A stretch of DNA of 64,000 nt from Limnochordaceae bacterium (GCA_014896305.1 JADBKQ010000010.1:1-64000), one strand, 5' to 3'; counted from the stretch's first letter, positions 20,675-30,595 are shown. A program made the numbers and translations. The notes: generated by a model not told the origin, from the sequence alone.

Positions 20675-21565
20675 TTACGCGTAGAGCCGGGCGTACGGGC
20701 GCTTGCCCCGCGGCCGGATCCGCCAGTACGGGCCACGCTCGAGCAGATCCCGCTGGACGGCGTTCAGCCGTACGGAAAAGACCTCCGTGAACTGCCCGAC
20801 CGCCTCCGCCAGGGCCGGCTCGGCCCGCAGGCTGGCGACCGGTTCAGCCTCTACCTGGGTGCTCAACACGCTCGGATCCCACTCGCCCCGCAGGTAGATC
20901 ACACCGCCGTGCATCCCCGTGGCCAGATACGGAATCCGGTGAATCAGCGGCCCTGCGCCAGCTGCACCCCCTTGGCTCGACGCACCGCCAGAATCGACGG
21001 TGGGCTCGCTCCCTGGGCCTGACCCCGGGCCTGTGCCCAGTCCCAGCAACACGGCGACGCCGCCCGCCATATACTCGCCGAAGAAGTCCTGGGCCGTGCC
21101 GCCGACCACCACCAGCGGCCGTTGGCCCTGGTATTCCTTCATATGCAGGCAAGCCCGGTAACCCACATTTCCCCAGATGAAAAGCTCGCCACCCCGGGCT
21201 GACAGCGCCGCCACATCCCCGGCGCTGCCCTCGACCACGATTCGGCCGGCGTTCATCGTGTTTCCGACGCCGTCCTGGGCGTTCCCATGAACCCAGAGCG
21301 TGGGCCCGTCCAGGAACGCCCCCAGGTCGTTGCCCGGCGTCCCGTACAGGTCCAGTCGCACCGGATAACCTGCCAGGTTCGTGCCCAGATACCGTTGCCC
21401 GGTCAGGTTACTGACTACGACACGGGCTGCCCCGCCCCGCTGTTCCCGCACCCAGGCGAAGATGGTCTGGTTGAGCTGCCGGGTTACCAGGCCCCGCGCA
21501 CAGATCTGCTTTTCGTTCACCGACTCGGCCAAGGCTTGCCCTGCTTGGGCCAGTTGCGTCGCCAT
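20675..21565 (-). CDS. Glutamate synthase GXGXG-domain protein (GltB3-type)
   Basis: Repeats GNVGYRACLHMKEYQGQRPLVVVGGTAQDFFGEYMAGGVAVLLGLG typical of the GXGXG domain. Confidence 0.85.
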   Translation of the reverse strand: MATQLAQAGQALAESVNEKQICARGLVTRQLNQTIFAWVREQRGGAARVVVSNLTGQRYLGTNLAGYPVRLDLYGTPGNDLGAFLDGPTLWVHGNAQDGVGNTMNAGRIVVEGSAGDVAALSARGGELFIWGNVGYRACLHMKEYQGQRPLVVVGGTAQDFFGEYMAGGVAVLLGLGTGPGSGPGSEPTVDSGGASSQGGAAGAGPLIHRIPYLATGMHGGVIYLRGEWDPSVLSTQVEAEPVASLRAEPALAEAVGQFTEVFSVRLNAVQRDLLERGPYWRIRPRGKRPYARLYA

Positions 21566-21744
21566 ACTGCTCACCGCTCTCCCTCGAGTGGCAACCAAAT
21601 GGGTAACTCCCGCCTGAACGCCGGCCGGGGCGCTCAGGTGACTGCACCATGCCCAGACGTCGGGCCGCTCAGGGTGGTGCCGCTGCTACACCTGGACGCC
21701 GGGGCGCACGGTCTACTGCCTCACGCCGGACGCTCGGGCTCAGG

Positions 21745-23352
21745 CTACTGCCCTGCACCTTTGACCCCCAGCACATCCATCTCCCACTGCTCCAACCCGA
21801 CCGCCCGCAGATGATCCCGGTTGCCCCGCAGGCTCTCCAGGGCGTTGATGCCCATACCGCCGAGCATCTCCTTGATCTCGGCGCTCCAGGCGTGCACCAG
21901 GTTGATCAGCCGTTCCGCAGCCAGGTCCGGGTTGAGGCGGCGGGCCAAAGCCGGGTCGGCCGCCGTAATCCCCCAGGCACACTTGCCCGTGTAGCACTTC
22001 TGGCAAAGCGTGCACCCCATGGCAACGAAGGCCGCGGTGCCGATGTACACCGCGTCCGCCCCCAGGGCGATGGCCTTGATCACATCCGCTGAACTGCGGA
22101 ATCCCCCCGCGACGACCAAGCTGACGCGGTTGCGGATCTTTTCTTCCCGCAGCCGGCGGTCGACGGCCGCCAACGCCAGTTCAATCGGAATACCCACATT
22201 GTCACGGATGATCTTGGGGGCTGCACCCGTGCCGCCCCTCACCCCGTCGATGGCAATCACATCCGCCCCCGCCCGGGCGATCCCGGAGGCGATGGCCGCC
22301 ACATTGTGAACTGCCGCCACCTTCACTGCCACCGGTTTTTCGTAATGCGTGGCCTCCTTGAGGGCGTAGATCAGCAAGGCCAGGTCCTCGATGGAGTAAA
22401 TGTCGTGATGAGGGGCGGGTGAGAGTGCGTCCGTTCCCTCGGGGATCATGCGGGTGCGTGCAATCGGCGCTTTTACCTTCTCGCCCGGGAGGTGGCCGCC
22501 GATGCCGGGCTTGGCCCCCTGACCGATCTTGATCTCCACCATCGCCGCTTCGTTCAGGTAGTCCGCATCGACGCCAAAGCGGCCGCTAGCCACCTGGACG
22601 ATCACATGGTCGTGGAAGCGGCGCAGCGGTCGGGGCCAGCCCCCCTCGCCAGTGTTGGCGTACGTGCCACAAGCCTGCGCCGCCTCGAAAAGCGCCAGTT
22701 GCGCCTGGAAGCTGATTGCCCCGTACGACATGGCGCTGAACATGATGGGCGTCTCCAGCTGCAGGGCCGGCGGCAAGTCCTCGACTGACACCATGGCAGC
22801 CGGCAACCCCTCGACTGGGTGCGACGTGGCACCGTCTGCCAGGGCGCTGGTCGAAGCGCTCGGGTTCACCTGATCCGGACGCGCGCCGAGGAAGGTGCGC
22901 AGCTCCATTGGTTCACGCAGTGGGTCGATGGAAGGGTTGGTCACCTGGCTGGCGTTGAGGAGCAGGTGATCCCAATAGACTCGGAACGGCTTGTCGTTGC
23001 CCATTCCGGTCAGTACCACGCCCCCGGTCTCCGCTTGACGTTTGAGATCAGCCACGAACTCCGGCCGCCAGTTGGCGTTCGGCCGGTACTCCGACGGGTT
23101 GCGCCGGATGGTGAGCGCCCCGGTCGGGCAGAAGACGGCGCAGCGGTGGCAGCCGACGCACCGCTCCTGTTCGGCCCGCACCTGGCTGCGCCGCACATCG
23201 AACCAGTGAACGCCAAAGCTGCACTGGCTGATGCAGACCCCGCACTGGATGCAGCGGTCCGGGTCGCGCTCCACCAGAAACTCCGGCTCAAGATAAGGCT
23301 TCAGCGGCCCAAAGACCGCCTGTGCTTCAATGTGTGTTCGTGCTTGGCCCAT
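21745..23352 (-). CDS. Glutamate synthase FMN-binding domain protein with N-terminal 2x[4Fe-4S] (GltB2-type)
   Basis: CIQCGVCISQC and CVGCHRCAVFC; GltS-core HLPGEKV, IAIDGVRGGTGAAP, CTLCQKCYTGKC. Confidence 0.93.
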   Translation of the reverse strand: MGQARTHIEAQAVFGPLKPYLEPEFLVERDPDRCIQCGVCISQCSFGVHWFDVRRSQVRAEQERCVGCHRCAVFCPTGALTIRRNPSEYRPNANWRPEFVADLKRQAETGGVVLTGMGNDKPFRVYWDHLLLNASQVTNPSIDPLREPMELRTFLGARPDQVNPSASTSALADGATSHPVEGLPAAMVSVEDLPPALQLETPIMFSAMSYGAISFQAQLALFEAAQACGTYANTGEGGWPRPLRRFHDHVIVQVASGRFGVDADYLNEAAMVEIKIGQGAKPGIGGHLPGEKVKAPIARTRMIPEGTDALSPAPHHDIYSIEDLALLIYALKEATHYEKPVAVKVAAVHNVAAIASGIARAGADVIAIDGVRGGTGAAPKIIRDNVGIPIELALAAVDRRLREEKIRNRVSLVVAGGFRSSADVIKAIALGADAVYIGTAAFVAMGCTLCQKCYTGKCAWGITAADPALARRLNPDLAAERLINLVHAWSAEIKEMLGGMGINALESLRGNRDHLRAVGLEQWEMDVLGVKGAGQ

Positions 23353-23354
23353 GG

Positions 23355-24770
23355 TCAACCGGCCACCTCCTGCTCCCCCCACCCGGCCCTGCCGCTCGGC
23401 CTTGCCGCTGGCCAGGCGGCTGCACACGCTGCGGTCGTTGTTGTTGTTGCCGTCGTTGCCTGTGCGCGGGCCACCGCCGCGCTGGCTGCCACCGCTCCCG
23501 GCACGCCTGCCTGGGCCAGGCCATCGAGCCTCCCCACGACTGGCTCGCCGCCCCGTGGAATCCAGACCTGATCCAGCTGGGGTTCAACCACCCGAATCGC
23601 GGCCTCTTCACTAGCCACGTAAAGCCGGTCGCCGGCGCTGGCGGCCACGAATGGCCGCAGCCGCACCCGGTCGCCCAGCCCGATCAGTTCGCCGCTGCGG
23701 GCGATGATGACGGTGAACGGCCCGTTGAGCAGCAGCGGGGCGTACACCCGCCGCAGCACCGTCAGGCGCTGGCGGGCGGTGGCCGGCAGGCGGTCGATCT
23801 CCTTCCACATCGGGGCAGCCAACACCAGGGCCGCTTCGTTCACGGAAAGATGATGACGGCGCATCAGCAGGTCGGCCGCGTAGGCGATCACTTCGGTATC
23901 AGTCTGCAGGGTGCAGTAGTAGCCGTACATTTCAAGGAAGCGGCGGTTCGTGCCATAGGACGAAATCTCCCCGTTATGAACCACCGTCCAGTCCAGTAGC
24001 GAGAAGGGGTGGGCACCGCCCCACCAGGCGTGGGTGTTGGTCGGAAAACGGCCGTGGCCAGTCCACATGTAGCCGGCGTAATCGTCAAGGCGGAAGAACT
24101 CGCCGATGTCCTCCGGGTAGCCTACCCCTTTGAAAACGCCCATATTGCGGGCGCAGGAGAAGACGTATACCCCGGGCAGGTCACGGTTGATGTGCATGAC
24201 GAAATCGACGAGGGAGTCGGCGAACTCGGGGTCATATTCTGCGCTTGCGCCAACCACAGGACCGCCATCGCCAGAGCCGAAGCCATGGCCACGACCTTCG
24301 CCAGAGCCGTGTTCGGGCCCACGGCCTTGGTCATAGCCTTGACCCAGACCTTGTCCGACCCTCTGGCCAGGGCGTCGGCTGATACCAGGCTGCGGGTCAA
24401 GGAAATAGCGCCAGAGCAGGGGAGGCGCTTGAACGGAGGAGCCCGCGGCCACAGGCCGATGAGGAATCTCCTCGGCCAGGCGGATGTGGAAATCCTGCTG
24501 CAGTTCCTCTTCCAGGCGGGCCCGGCTGGCCTGATCGTCGAGCATGACATGCAGGGCGATCGCATCCGCCATTTCGGGGTAGATGCCGTAGCCAGCAAAG
24601 CCGCCGCCCAAGCCATTGCCTCGATCATGCAGATTGGCCATGGCTTCGATGGCGATCTGGCCATTGAGCCGCCGCCCACTGCGATCGATCACTCCAAACA
24701 ACCCGCAAGCATCGATCGCCTTATCGTCGCCGTACGGGTTTTGCCGCTGCCTCAGCTCATCCAGGGTCAT
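23355..24770 (-). CDS. Glutamine amidotransferase class II domain protein (GltB1-type), with predicted cleaved propeptide before Cys
   Basis: DACGLFGVIDRSG, NMGVFKGVG, GHGRFPTNTHAWWGGAHPFSLLDWTVVHNGEIS. Confidence 0.92.
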   Translation of the reverse strand: MTLDELRQRQNPYGDDKAIDACGLFGVIDRSGRRLNGQIAIEAMANLHDRGNGLGGGFAGYGIYPEMADAIALHVMLDDQASRARLEEELQQDFHIRLAEEIPHRPVAAGSSVQAPPLLWRYFLDPQPGISRRPGQRVGQGLGQGYDQGRGPEHGSGEGRGHGFGSGDGGPVVGASAEYDPEFADSLVDFVMHINRDLPGVYVFSCARNMGVFKGVGYPEDIGEFFRLDDYAGYMWTGHGRFPTNTHAWWGGAHPFSLLDWTVVHNGEISSYGTNRRFLEMYGYYCTLQTDTEVIAYAADLLMRRHHLSVNEAALVLAAPMWKEIDRLPATARQRLTVLRRVYAPLLLNGPFTVIIARSGELIGLGDRVRLRPFVAASAGDRLYVASEEAAIRVVEPQLDQVWIPRGGEPVVGRLDGLAQAGVPGAVAASAAVARAQATTATTTTTAACAAAWPAARPSGRAGWGEQEVAG

Positions 24771-26602
24771 TCCTTCTCCTCCCCCCACAGCCACCGCCGC
24801 CGCAGGGTGCGGGGCAAAGCGGTGATGTCCCAACGTTCGAGCAGGGCCTGGCCGAAGGAGGCGGCCTCCACCTGGTGACGAATCAGGCCGCTGATCAGCC
24901 CCGCCCCCGCCACGGCCGGCCCGGCCGCCATCATACCGACCAGCCGGCCCTGCCGAAAAACCAGCTTGCGATACTCCCAGCCGCCCGCCGCGAGCATCTG
25001 CTCCGTCCCGGAACGGTCCGGCAGTGGCCTCCCACTCCGGCTGAGCGGGATCTGAGTGACATTGGCCGAGGTGGCAGAGCGGACGAACGCCGTTCCCACG
25101 GCCGGGTCGGCGGCCAGAGCCGGGACCGCCGGACCAGTCGCCGGCCCCTTCGTACCTGGACTTGCCGCAGCCACCCCTTCTCGGCTCCAGGTCAGCACCT
25201 GGTATTCGTCCTGCTTCTCGGCCGGTGGCTGGTGAACTCCGCACGAGACGACTGGCAGGCCGAAGAAGTGAGCCGCGTTGAGCATGAGCCCCGCCACGGG
25301 AGAAGGACTCGGGCTGGCTGTCGATGATGCGGAAGGCGTCACGGCCGCCGCCACCGCCGCCACCATCTGGCGGCCGGCCAAGTGGCCCTGCCAGGCGGCG
25401 TTGGACCAGATCGGCAGAGGACGCTGTTGCTCGGCGGCCAGGTCCCAGCCCTCGGCCACGTCGCCGGCGGCGAAGATATGCGGATCGCTGGTCCTCGCGC
25501 CATCGAGCAGGGTAATGCCGCGGCCGCAGGCCAAGCCGGCCTGTCGGGCCAAGTCCAGGCGAGGACGCACGCCTACCGCCAGGACGACGGCCTGGGCGGG
25601 CAACACCTCGCCGCTGGCCAGTTCCAGGCCGGTCAGCCGGCCCTGCCCATCTCGCTGCAGGCCGGCCGCCGCCTTGCCGGTCAGCACCCGCACGCCCGCC
25701 TCTTCCGCCCGAGCCCGCACCCGGTCTGAACCCTCTTCGTCCAGCACGGGGGCGAGCAGGCGCGGCAGCAGTTCAACAATGGTCACAGTAACAGGCTGAC
25801 CCTGGGCCGGCCGCGGGAACCTTACGAGCGCCTCGGCCACCTGCAGCCCGATCAGCCCGCCCCCCACCACCACAACCTGGTGAACTGAGCCCGAGAGGAT
25901 CGCCGCCCGCAGGCGTACTGCATCCGCCAACGTGGTGAAGGTGTACACCCCTTGCGGTTGGTCCTGGGCTGTCGCCGCTTGCGGCGTGGGCGGTTGCCCC
26001 ACGGCCAGCGGGACTGCCGCCGGATCGTTCAACCGGGGACGGATGGGCTCACCGCCCGTCGCCAGCAACAAAGTCTCATAATGCACAACCGCTTGCTTCG
26101 GCCCCGGCTGGCCCGACCCGCCGACAGCAGCAGCGACGACCCCCGGGTCGCGCAGCGGTTGCCCCCCTCCATCGCCAGCCTCGTCGGCGGCGGGTAGGCA
26201 CCGAGGCAAGCTGACCTGCTCCACCGTGACTCGCCGCTGAACCGGGTCGATGTGGACGACCCGGTACCCCAGCCAGGCCTGCGCCTGCTGGCGAGCGAAA
26301 TAGTCGGCGGGGCGGTAACGCAGCTGGTCGCCAGTCCGTTCACCGGTCAGGTAGTAAGAGATGAGGTGGCGGCCGTAGGGCGGGTATGGCTCTTCGGAGA
26401 CCACGGCCACGGGGCTGGGAGCAAGCCCCTGCCGCTGCTCGGTCTCTCGAATGGATTCCAGGGCGGCCAAGCCAGCCGCTGAAGCTCCGATAATCAAGTG
26501 CGTGACGCTCGCGTGAGCACACTCACTAGCAGACGTATCAGTGCTCGTGGTTGCTGTCGCCTGCAGATCGGCGCCACTGTTCCTTGGGTCGTTAGGCAAC
26601 AT
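24767..26602 (-). CDS. NAD(P)H/FAD-dependent oxidoreductase, putative small subunit of the split glutamate synthase
   Basis: GASAAGLAALESIRE, VVVGGGLIGLQVAEAL, AAGDVAEG; 4-bp overlap with the downstream amidotransferase gene. Confidence 0.88.
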   Translation of the reverse strand: MLPNDPRNSGADLQATATTSTDTSASECAHASVTHLIIGASAAGLAALESIRETEQRQGLAPSPVAVVSEEPYPPYGRHLISYYLTGERTGDQLRYRPADYFARQQAQAWLGYRVVHIDPVQRRVTVEQVSLPRCLPAADEAGDGGGQPLRDPGVVAAAVGGSGQPGPKQAVVHYETLLLATGGEPIRPRLNDPAAVPLAVGQPPTPQAATAQDQPQGVYTFTTLADAVRLRAAILSGSVHQVVVVGGGLIGLQVAEALVRFPRPAQGQPVTVTIVELLPRLLAPVLDEEGSDRVRARAEEAGVRVLTGKAAAGLQRDGQGRLTGLELASGEVLPAQAVVLAVGVRPRLDLARQAGLACGRGITLLDGARTSDPHIFAAGDVAEGWDLAAEQQRPLPIWSNAAWQGHLAGRQMVAAVAAAVTPSASSTASPSPSPVAGLMLNAAHFFGLPVVSCGVHQPPAEKQDEYQVLTWSREGVAAASPGTKGPATGPAVPALAADPAVGTAFVRSATSANVTQIPLSRSGRPLPDRSGTEQMLAAGGWEYRKLVFRQGRLVGMMAAGPAVAGAGLISGLIRHQVEAASFGQALLERWDITALPRTLRRRWLWGEEKE

Positions 26603-27326
26603 GGCTCACCCCCGGCACGGCTGCACGACTGCAGGCCGCTGGTAGCGACTTGCCGCCTGTCCCACTGGGGGTGGCCGTGACAACGGTCTCGTCGCCTGGC
26701 CCGCTGTTGATCTTCGCGGCGACGCTCTCGTCCCCAGGTTCACCTGCTTCACCCGTACTGTCGTCTGGCGACAATTGTGCTTCCGCAAATAGCTGGCGCA
26801 GGCGTCGCCACTCTCTGGGCGGTTCATCGGCCCAGGCCAACGCCCCGTTGGGACAGGCGGCGACGCAGGCGGGCCCACCCGGGCGGTCGATGCACAGGTC
26901 GCACTTGTTGCTCACCGGCCGGCTGTTGCGCTGCGAGGGGCGAATCGCCCCCCAGGGACAGGCGAGCACGCAGGTCCAGCAGCCCACACAGGCGGCGTCA
27001 TCCACCTGTACAATGCCATGATCGTCGCGGTACAAGGCGCCCGTCAGGCAGGAGAGAAGACAAAGAGGTTCATCACAATGGTGGCAGGTAACCGCCACGG
27101 TGAACTCCGTCACCACCGGCACGCTGGCAGGCGAGGTAGCAGCAAGAGCTGAATTCGCAGTCGTGAGCGACTCCTCAACGTGCAAACGCGGGCTCGCCTG
27201 GAGCTCGCCTGGAACGGCATAGGCCTGCAGAAGGTCAGCTGCCCCCGCGTGTTGCTGAATGCAAGCCAGCTCGCAAAGGCGACAGCCGACACAGGTCTCT
27301 TCGAAGGCATACACTCGTTTGTTCAT
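26592..27326 (-). CDS. 4Fe-4S ferredoxin-type electron transfer protein
   Basis: CVGCRLCELACIQQH, CHHCDEPLCLLSC, CVGCWTCVLACPWGAI, CDLCIDRPGGPACVAACPNGAL. Confidence 0.9.
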   Translation of the reverse strand: MNKRVYAFEETCVGCRLCELACIQQHAGAADLLQAYAVPGELQASPRLHVEESLTTANSALAATSPASVPVVTEFTVAVTCHHCDEPLCLLSCLTGALYRDDHGIVQVDDAACVGCWTCVLACPWGAIRPSQRNSRPVSNKCDLCIDRPGGPACVAACPNGALAWADEPPREWRRLRQLFAEAQLSPDDSTGEAGEPGDESVAAKINSGPGDETVVTATPSGTGGKSLPAACSRAAVPGVSHVA

Positions 27327-27452
27327 GGTTGCCCCCGTCCGGTCTCAAGTGCTCCCCCTCACCATCACCAGCGGCGACGTGGTCCCAGCCCGAACCTACC
27401 TTTGACCAGCTTCATGTGGCCAGCCACCCAGTCCCGTGTGACGAACTCGTCC

Positions 27453-27539
27453 GGCCAGCCTCATGGGACCAGCCAGCTGTCTCCGTGCGCCGACAGCGGC
27501 TCCTGGCCGTCTCTCGGCCTGCGGTCCCATCCGGCGGCC
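27453..27539 (-). ncRNA. Candidate cis-regulatory three-way-junction RNA in the glutamate synthase leader
   Basis: P1 ATGGGACC/GGTCCCAT plus outer GGCCGCC/GGCTGGCC; P2 GGCCG-AGAGA-CGGCC; P3 AGCCGCTGTC/GACAGCTGGCT; non-coding and 127 nt upstream of the first gene. Confidence 0.5.
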
Positions 27540-27783
27540 AACGTGCCTGCCTGAGGGCGACCAAGCACTCCAGATACTGAACGGAGTCAATCGGTTCACC
27601 CGAGGAGGAAGGATCGTCGTCTACTGTCACTACGTGAGGGTTGTGGTGTCACAATTCTAAGACCGCGAGTTCCCCCTGTCAAGAAAATGCGGCCGCGCAA
27701 GTAAGCAGGGGAATAGGGAACGCCCCCACACCTGGGGGACTTCGCGCGGGCCCATGACCTGTACGAAGACCTGCGCCGTTCCG

Positions 27784-28929
27784 TCATTCCCACCGGAAAC
27801 GCCACGTCGCCAGCGCAAAGGCAGCCACCATCCAGGCGACCATGTATGCCAGTCCGCCCGCGTACTGGCTGAGCGGGGCTGCCTGGGTGGCAACGCCGCG
27901 CATGGCATCGACCAGGGGGGTCAGCGGCAGCGCCTTGATCACCGGCTGCAGTGCAGCCGGAATCATTTCCTTGGGCCAGAACGTGCCCGACAGGAACATC
28001 ATGGGAAAAGCGATGGCACTGCCCAGGTTGTTGGCTGCCTCGGGGGTCTTGGAAAGCGTTGAGATGGCAAAACCGATGGCAAGGAAGGTGAGCGATCCCA
28101 GCACCGCCAACGAAGCCAGGATGGCTAAGCTACCCGTCACCCGGGCATGGAAGACCAGCACTCCCACCAGCATGATGATGGTCGCCTGGATCATGTTCGT
28201 CAGCGTGAAACGGGCAACCAGGCCGGCGAGAAAAGCAGCCGGAGGGAAGGGAGTGGCCAGTACCCGTTTGAGGACCCGCCGTTCGCGATAGGTACTCACC
28301 ACCCACGTGACTCCCATCAGGCCCGACTGCATGATGGTCATCGCCAGAATTCCCGGCAAAAGGAAATCAAACATCCTAAATTTATGAGAAGCGCTTGCGA
28401 TTCCCGCCGCTTCGACTCTCAATACATCGGGGCGCTGCGTCAAACGGCGGTTGAACTCTTGAACGACGCTCTGCACAATGGCAATGCCAGCTTGGGATAC
28501 CTGCGCCCGTCCTTCATCGTAATAGACTTTGATGGACACCGGGGCAGACGGGGCCGCACCAGGAACTGCCCCGGCCGGTCGTAGGGGTGAAGTCAGAGCG
28601 GCCCAGTCCGCAGGTGCGGGCAACACTACTACCAGACTACGATCACCCTTTTTCAGCGCTTCGCGGGCCGCTCTTTCGTCCTCTTCCACCACCTTGAGGG
28701 TGGGAATCTTTTTCAGCGCCCCCACGAACTCTGCTACCCGAGGATCGTCCGAGTTGCCGACTACCGATGTCGTGAGGATCAGATCGCCACCATTGCCAAA
28801 CACGCTGCCTATCAACCCCATAAGCATCAGGGGGAAGGCAATCCCCCAAAAGAGCGCTGCTCTGTCCCGCAAGAACGTTCGCAGCGACATGCCCGCCACC
28901 GTTATAAACCCGCGCAGCAACCGGATCAC
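27784..28929 (-). CDS. ABC-2 type transporter permease
   Basis: Six TM-type helices, FLLPGILAMTIMQSG, FLSGTFWPKEMIP; adjacent to its ATPase. Confidence 0.9.
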   Translation of the reverse strand: MIRLLRGFITVAGMSLRTFLRDRAALFWGIAFPLMLMGLIGSVFGNGGDLILTTSVVGNSDDPRVAEFVGALKKIPTLKVVEEDERAAREALKKGDRSLVVVLPAPADWAALTSPLRPAGAVPGAAPSAPVSIKVYYDEGRAQVSQAGIAIVQSVVQEFNRRLTQRPDVLRVEAAGIASASHKFRMFDFLLPGILAMTIMQSGLMGVTWVVSTYRERRVLKRVLATPFPPAAFLAGLVARFTLTNMIQATIIMLVGVLVFHARVTGSLAILASLAVLGSLTFLAIGFAISTLSKTPEAANNLGSAIAFPMMFLSGTFWPKEMIPAALQPVIKALPLTPLVDAMRGVATQAAPLSQYAGGLAYMVAWMVAAFALATWRFRWE

Positions 28930-28948
28930 CCCGTTCGAACTCTTCCTG

Positions 28949-29887
28949 CTACTCCCGCAGGCGTCTGCCCGTTAGCTTGAGGAAGACATCTTCGAGATTC
29001 GATGCTTCGATGCGCATGGAGCGGTAATGTACCTCTCCGTTCCGCCCCAGCTCGATGAGAGCCCCGACAGTCACCTCGAGCTGGCCGGTCAGCAATGTGA
29101 TCTCACCATTGCCGTTACTCTCCACTCCCGCAACGCCAGGCAGACTTCGCAGCTGCTGACCTATCTGTTCCTCATCCTCTTGCCGATGCGGGGCGACGAA
29201 TACCTTCGCCCCGGGAGCGTAGGTTTGGATCAAGCTCACGGGAGTGTCGATGGCAGTTATCGTGCCATGGTCCATGATCGCCACCCGGTCACAGAGTTCT
29301 TCCGCCTCGTCCATGTAATGGGTGGTCAGGATCACCGTCCTGCCCTCCTCCCGAATGGAGCGAATGATATCCCAGAGGTTGCGCCGGGCTTGCGGATCCA
29401 GACCGGTGGTCGGTTCATCGAGAAAGACAACCTGAGGATCATTGACCAGTGCCAGTGCGATGGAAAGACGCTGCCGCTGTCCGCCCGAGAGATTCTCCAC
29501 CAGGGTGCGAGCTTTCTCTTCCAGCTGCAGGCGAGATAGAAGCTGCGGGACAGGTACGGACTGCCGGTGAAACCTTCCGAAGGCCGTGATCGTTTCGGCC
29601 ACGGTCAGCCTCTCGAAGAAGCCCGCTTCTTGCAGTTGCACTCCCATCAGTGCTCGGGCCTGCCGGGGATGGGCCAACACATCGATCCCCTGTACGATCA
29701 CCCGCCCGGCATCGGCACGCCGCAAGCCTTCCATTATTTCCAGGGTGGTCGTTTTCCCCGCCCCGTTAGGTCCCAACAACCCAAAGATCTCGCCTTGGCA
29801 AACAGTGAAGCTGACTCCACCCACTGCCACCAAGCCCCCATAGCGCTTGACCAGATCATGCACCTCTATGGCCACTGGTGCTGTCAA
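28949..29887 (-). CDS. ABC transporter ATP-binding protein
   Basis: GPNGAGKTTTLEIM, LSGGQRQRLSIALALVNDPQVVFLDEPTTGLDP. Confidence 0.95.
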   Translation of the reverse strand: MTAPVAIEVHDLVKRYGGLVAVGGVSFTVCQGEIFGLLGPNGAGKTTTLEIMEGLRRADAGRVIVQGIDVLAHPRQARALMGVQLQEAGFFERLTVAETITAFGRFHRQSVPVPQLLSRLQLEEKARTLVENLSGGQRQRLSIALALVNDPQVVFLDEPTTGLDPQARRNLWDIIRSIREEGRTVILTTHYMDEAEELCDRVAIMDHGTITAIDTPVSLIQTYAPGAKVFVAPHRQEDEEQIGQQLRSLPGVAGVESNGNGEITLLTGQLEVTVGALIELGRNGEVHYRSMRIEASNLEDVFLKLTGRRLRE

Positions 29888-30478
29888 GCATCCCTACCTC
29901 CTTGAATTGGGCCCTACAGTCTCCCCATGCACCCGCCCAGGTCCCGAGCAAGCCTGGAGAGACCTAAGCTTATCTCTCCAGATGGCAAAGGTCCCGAGCA
30001 CGCAGGGGCGAACCTTTCTCCCCATCGGTGTAAACCGATCGGCAGATGGCTTGTCCGGCCCCTCCAGACCTAAAACGGATTAATTTCCCATTCTCCGAGG
30101 GCCTCCTGGTGGATGTAGACGCTCTCGGTTCGAGCCGCCGCTCGACCCCTCCACAGCTCTGCTACCGCGTTTTGCCGGGTCTATCAACCCCACACAGTCG
30201 CTCTCGTTCACAGCCACGGGAACGTCCCTAGATTATCCAATAATGATTACGATGTCTAGCGATTGACTGGCGGTACGCCGATGTGAGAATGCCATTTTCA
30301 GTATATGCGCTCTGTTTAACGCACGTATTTCGCCGATGTAACTGAACTGAAAATTCGGGTGGCCCGGTGGCCCGTGGTGCCCATGTCCACAGCGACGGTC
30401 TGCTCTGATTGGCCTCGCCGGGCTGCGATCAACCCCAGTTCGAAGGAAAAAGCTCCCTCCCAGTTCGGCAGCGCCGCG

Positions 30479-30514
30479 AGAGCACCCAACCCACTGGCGC
30501 GGGCTGGGTGCTCT
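30479..30514 (-). terminator. Hairpin AGAGCACCCA..TGGGTGCTCT downstream of the carbohydrate operon, no U-tract
   Basis: 10-bp perfect outer stem plus CCC/GGG inner stem, about 80 nt beyond the SBP stop. Confidence 0.45.
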
Positions 30515-30595
30515 GGCGACGGCCTTCCCTGGATCCAACCGGTGTCTCGGCCGCCCTCGTCGGACGCAGGTAGCCGTTCACCGGTCCCCTGCGGC

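Noticed and set aside
29951-30000. Glycine riboswitch (GGAGAG ... CTCTCCAGATGGCAAAGGTCC)
   Set aside because: Partial resemblance only; the conserved GCCGAAGGGG core is missing and no plus-strand gene follows.
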